26,689 nt of DNA from CAZPAH01 sp964584495 (lineage in GTDB: Bacteria > Krumholzibacteriota > Krumholzibacteriia > Krumholzibacteriales > Krumholzibacteriaceae), in assembly GCA_964584495.1 (NCBI GenBank), contig CAZPAH010000027.1:1-26689 (forward strand), in the 5' to 3' direction. A model generated the notes under the pieces. That model saw only the letters and a list, made by a program, of their open reading frames with translations. It was not told where the DNA came from and ran no database searches. Positions 23,999 through 26,689 of this stretch are shown here, in pieces (positions within the stretch are counted from its first letter, which is position 1; every line of letters begins with the position of its first letter). The position numbers and the translations under genes are program-made.

Positions 23999-25102
23999 TC
24001 ACCGAATAGAGTGAAACCTCGAAAGGGCCGGTTTCTTCCATGATGGATCCTGCGCGGCCCGCTTGAATTTTTCTTTCGCCTCTCTGCCGTTTCCGAGCCT
24101 CAGAAGGGCCTCTCCCCAGTAGAAGTAGAGGCCGCCGGAATCGGGAAACTCGACAAGCCCCTTCTTCACGATCGGGGATGTCTCCGAATATCTGCCGGAT
24201 CCTACCAGGAGCCTGGAAAGGGTCACGTATACCTTTATCTTCTCCGCTCTGGGAATTCCTTCAAGAGAAATCGCTTTCTCGTAATATTCGATGGCCTTAG
24301 CGTCATCGTTCATTTTCTCGTAAAGCGACGCGAGACTTAGACAGCCGAGCGGATTTGAAGGATCGCTTCTATAGGCGGTCTTGTAGTACTCCATCGCTTT
24401 TTGAAGCCTGCCGCGGCCGAATTGAATATAGCCGAGGTGCAGGTTGGCCGAGAAATTGAGGGGATTGATTTCGAGCGTCTTCAGAAAAGCATCCTGGGCG
24501 AGGGATAGTTTTCCCCGGCCGTAATAGAGCTCTCCGAGAAGGGCCTGCGAGATCTCGATGCCGCCCGCCATCCGCAGATACTTCTCCGCTTCATCATCAT
24601 AGCCGAGCTCTACGTCCGCCCGGCCCAGAAGAGCGTAATGCCTTTGATCGGCCGCCCCGGCCGACCCGGCCGCCAGCATCCTCGTCCTGAGCTCCTTCCA
24701 GGCCTTTTTTCTGGCCAGGGCGGAACCCGCTTCGTAAGCCGCGTCGGGATCGGTCGGGTCCAGCTCGGACAACCTGATCCAGGTTTCCGATGCCGAGCTT
24801 CTCTCTCCCAAGGAGGAATAGACCTTCGCCAGCAGCCTGAGCGCCTCGATGTTGTACTCCTGCGAGGAAAGGAGATCTTCCAGCATAGTCGACGCTTTAC
24901 GCAAGTCCCCGCTTTGCGCGGCGTTCCTGGCGTCTAGAATCACCTTGGCGGCATATGCCTCTTCCGACCGGCCAACTCCGGACGGTGTTTCCTCTCCGGC
25001 CGGTGATTCGCCGGTTGGGAGCTTTTCCCTGACCGGAGGAGCGCCGGCGCATCCGGCGATCAAAACAGCCGCCGCGATCGCCGATAAGAGCGGGACCTTC
25101 AT
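23999..25102 (-). CDS. TPR-repeat lipoprotein
   Basis: A 367-residue lipoprotein. The frame opens at 25183, but the ATG at 25102 has AAGGA six bases upstream and begins the lipoprotein signal MKVPLLSAIAAAVLIAGC (lipidated Cys18). A Pro/Glu/Gly linker is followed by about eight TPR units. The clearest are AQDAFLKTLEINPLNFSANL, KAMEYYKTAYRSDPSN, KAIEYYEKAISLEG and ALLRLGNGREAKEKFKRAA. TPR lipoproteins act as periplasmic or outer-membrane scaffolds; no enzyme domain is present. It leads the minus-strand cluster, 21 bases before the sensor kinase, so it may be a signal receptor or partner for the kinase, or an early component of the envelope module. Which one is inference. Confidence 0.88.
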   Translation of the reverse strand: MKVPLLSAIAAAVLIAGCAGAPPVREKLPTGESPAGEETPSGVGRSEEAYAAKVILDARNAAQSGDLRKASTMLEDLLSSQEYNIEALRLLAKVYSSLGERSSASETWIRLSELDPTDPDAAYEAGSALARKKAWKELRTRMLAAGSAGAADQRHYALLGRADVELGYDDEAEKYLRMAGGIEISQALLGELYYGRGKLSLAQDAFLKTLEINPLNFSANLHLGYIQFGRGRLQKAMEYYKTAYRSDPSNPLGCLSLASLYEKMNDDAKAIEYYEKAISLEGIPRAEKIKVYVTLSRLLVGSGRYSETSPIVKKGLVEFPDSGGLYFYWGEALLRLGNGREAKEKFKRAAQDPSWKKPALSRFHSIR

Positions 25103-25245
25103 ATGGATCCTTTTACCGAACATCTCGATTTCGTGCCTTTCCCCGGTAAATGCAGATCGGCCCGCGACCCTGCGGACATTCAATAAATAATCATACTGCG
25201 CCGGTTTTGAAAAGTCCGAATCGCTGGCAACCGCGACTCGGGTTA

Positions 25246-25254
25246 TGTTATACT
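25246..25254 (+). promoter_or_regulatory. Extended -10 promoter of the metallophosphatase-like gene
   Basis: TG-T-TATACT is an extended -10 element with five of six -10 matches and the TGn extension. No good -35 lies at the normal distance. The predicted start near 25261 leaves a 5' leader of about 70 bases with an AGAGGTG ribosome site before the ATG at 25330. Confidence 0.5.
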
Positions 25255-25329
25255 ACTAAACATGCTACTGTACTTGGAAGATAAAGTTGGAGTTACATGA
25301 AGTAAAGGATTCAGTTCAGAGGTGTTTTA

Positions 25330-26322
25330 ATGAAGCCTATTTCAAAGAGAACGACGCCGTTTGCGGCGGTTCTTATCACCTTGGCCTTCCTCGCCGCGAT
25401 CATGCCCTCCTGCTCGGGGGGAAACGGGGATAAGGGCTCATCGAAGAAGAAAACGGATCTTACGATACTTTACTCGAGCGATCTTCTGGGGAAGATAAGG
25501 TCGTGCGGGTGCACGGTAAAGGACACCGGCGGGCTCGGCAGGAGGGCCACCTACACGGAGAATACGCGGGAGAGCGTGAAAAATCTTCTCGTGCTGGACG
25601 TCGGCGACGTTCTCAGCAGCGATCTTTCCTTTACCAAGAGCGAAGCGGAACTCCCGTTCAAGGCTCTGGACATGATGGGGCTCGACGTGCTGACCCCCGG
25701 CGAGATGGAATTCATTTTCGGCGTTCCTTTCCTGATGAATGCCGCCGGGACGGCTTCGTTTGACGTGGTGGCGGCCAATATCGTCGATTCTGAAACCGGC
25801 GAGCCGTTGTTCGGCCAGAAGTACGTCGTGAAGGAGCTGGAAGGCGGCCTGCGCGTAGGCATAACCGGCGTTCTCGATGAGTCGATAATGTTCCCCGCCT
25901 ATATTGACAAGTCGTCGTTCAGGCTGGAACCGGCCGAGAAAACCATGAGGACGGTGATCGGGGAGATGAGGGGGGAAGCGGATTTTCTGATCTGTCTGAG
26001 CCATATGGGACTGGAGAAGACGAGAAAGCTGGCCGCCTCCGTTCCCGGCTTCGATATCATGGTTGCCGGTCACGGGAAGCCGGTTATCAAAAGGGAGGAG
26101 AAGGTTGGGGAGACCTATATCCTGGCGACCGGCGGATTCGGCCAGTACATAGGAAGGCTGGACATTTCCCTTAGCGGCAGGGGCAAAATNNNNNNNNNNG
26201 CGCTCAGGATGAGATTGATCCCTCTTCCCGACGAGATCCAGATTGATCCCTCCGTACGTGCTCTATTCCGCTCTATGGACATACCGCTGACCGACAAGGA
26301 AGCCGGATCGGGGGGGCATTGA
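25330..26322 (+). CDS. UshA/5'-nucleotidase-like metallophosphatase lipoprotein with altered metal ligands; interrupted by an assembly gap
   Basis: About 330 residues as given. The lipoprotein signal ends in lipobox MPSC (Cys28). The body matches the calcineurin-like metallophosphoesterase fold of 5'-nucleotidase/UshA proteins, in the branch with an SCGC motif and GGLGRRA (residues 50-73). Retained ligand-like positions are Asp51, Asp93 in VGDVL, His225 in CLSHMG and His248 in AGHGK. The DxH histidine is Leu53 and the GNHE motif reads GEME (Glu125 for Asn), so metal binding must differ or be lost. Ten N at 26190-26199 break the gene, so the true length and frame across the gap are unknown; the downstream part (LRMRLIPLPDEI) still reads as the same protein. 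It is divergent from the TPR lipoprotein gene and probably displayed in the periplasm. Confidence 0.82.
   Translation: MKPISKRTTPFAAVLITLAFLAAIMPSCSGGNGDKGSSKKKTDLTILYSSDLLGKIRSCGCTVKDTGGLGRRATYTENTRESVKNLLVLDVGDVLSSDLSFTKSEAELPFKALDMMGLDVLTPGEMEFIFGVPFLMNAAGTASFDVVAANIVDSETGEPLFGQKYVVKELEGGLRVGITGVLDESIMFPAYIDKSSFRLEPAEKTMRTVIGEMRGEADFLICLSHMGLEKTRKLAASVPGFDIMVAGHGKPVIKREEKVGETYILATGGFGQYIGRLDISLSGRGKXXXXALRMRLIPLPDEIQIDPSVRALFRSMDIPLTDKEAGSGGH
26190..26199. other. Assembly gap (10 N)
   Basis: Ten undetermined bases lie inside the metallophosphatase-like gene. A run of exactly ten is often a placeholder, so the real distance may differ. Confidence 0.97.
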
Positions 26323-26386
26323 ATGGTTCCCGCGCGGTCATTTCGGATGCGATAACCCGTTGTGCCGCCCGAAGATCAAATTATGG

Positions 26387-26412
26387 TTGACATTACTCCG
26401 ATAGCGTATTAA
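26387..26412 (+). promoter_or_regulatory. Candidate promoter of the terminal lipoprotein gene
   Basis: A perfect TTGACA (26387-26392) precedes TATTAA (26407-26412) after 14 bases; TTAATT at 26409-26414 would give a 16-base spacer. The spacing is shorter than ideal. The leader before the ATG at 26507 would be about 85-90 bases. Confidence 0.5.
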
Positions 26413-26506
26413 TTTTCAACGGTGAAATAAGGCTTTACGTAAAAACGGTCATTCCCTGGAGTGATCAAAGGTGTGATTTGTTCACTTCTGACAAAGGAGC
26501 GTATCC

Positions 26507-26689
26507 ATGTCGAAGCTTTTCTCTGCTATTCTGATAACCGCTCTCCTTGCAGGTCTTTTCGCCGGTTGCGGCGGCAAACTTCAAGAGAGCTACATGATGG
26601 TTTCTCTTAAGGATGCCAGCGTCGGCGGCATTAAAAGCCCTGGTTTCAAGTTTGGCTTCGACACACCTGAATTTATTGCGACTGAAGGC
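26507..26689 (+). CDS. Lipoprotein, N-terminal fragment (3' end beyond window)
   Basis: Sixty-one codons are visible. An AAAGGAG site lies seven bases before the ATG. The signal peptide MSKLFSAILITALLAGLFAG ends in a lipobox (FAGC, Cys21). The mature start (SYMMVSLKDASVGGIKSPGF, then FGFDTPEF) resembles LEA-type or similar beta-rich envelope lipoproteins in style only; I do not assign a family. It appears to begin a new transcription unit. Confidence 0.78.
   Translation, partial: MSKLFSAILITALLAGLFAGCGGKLQESYMMVSLKDASVGGIKSPGFKFGFDTPEFIATEG

Overview
The window reads as about 55% GC chromosomal DNA from a Gram-negative bacterium with an outer membrane. A gingipain-type secreted peptidase ends in a type IX secretion (T9SS) sorting domain of the YPNPFNPST/FlgD-like kind. 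There are also several lipoproteins, a Wza-like SLBB export protein and a menaquinone-type ETF oxidoreductase. Together these suggest an uncultivated lineage of the FCB superphylum (Krumholzibacteriota, Eiseniibacteriota or Zixibacteria are guesses only; no marker gene settles it). A 10-base run of N at 26190-26199 marks a scaffold gap. I see no rRNA, tRNA, CRISPR array or insertion sequence.

Layout. (1) 1-6771 is a surface-polysaccharide region. A partial DegT/DnrJ/EryC1 aminotransferase and a NeuD/PglD-like acyltransferase lie on the minus strand. Divergent from them is a large SLBB-domain export protein behind a 350-base, fold-prone leader. Convergent with that are a SAM methyltransferase and a tandem double GT4 glycosyltransferase. 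(2) 7385-12358 encodes a 1657-residue C25 peptidase with a C-terminal beta-propeller and T9SS tail. It has a good promoter, a structured 5' leader and a bidirectional terminator. (3) A YkgJ-like cysteine-cluster protein lies on the minus strand. (4) 13085-18131 is a plus-strand energy operon: acyl-CoA dehydrogenase, EtfB, EtfA and a membrane Fe-S/heme protein that should pass electrons to the quinone pool. (5) 25102-18206 (minus) is a six-gene cluster: TPR lipoprotein, membrane histidine kinase, NtrC-family response regulator, then a sigma-54 promoter framed by a perfect 12-bp inverted repeat, then a secreted helical protein, a small lipoprotein and an outer-membrane beta-barrel. (6) On the plus strand at the end are a metallophosphatase-like lipoprotein with altered metal ligands and the start of another lipoprotein.

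The most interesting candidate system is cluster (5). A kinase with an extracytoplasmic sensor, its sigma-54 activator and an upstream TPR lipoprotein sit directly before a sigma-54-type promoter. That promoter reads into three tightly overlapping genes for a periplasmic coiled-coil protein, a lipoprotein and a barrel. I recognise the regulator families but not the output genes, so I propose it as an undescribed envelope module under local two-component control. The second most interesting signals are the structured leaders before the C25 peptidase and the SLBB gene.
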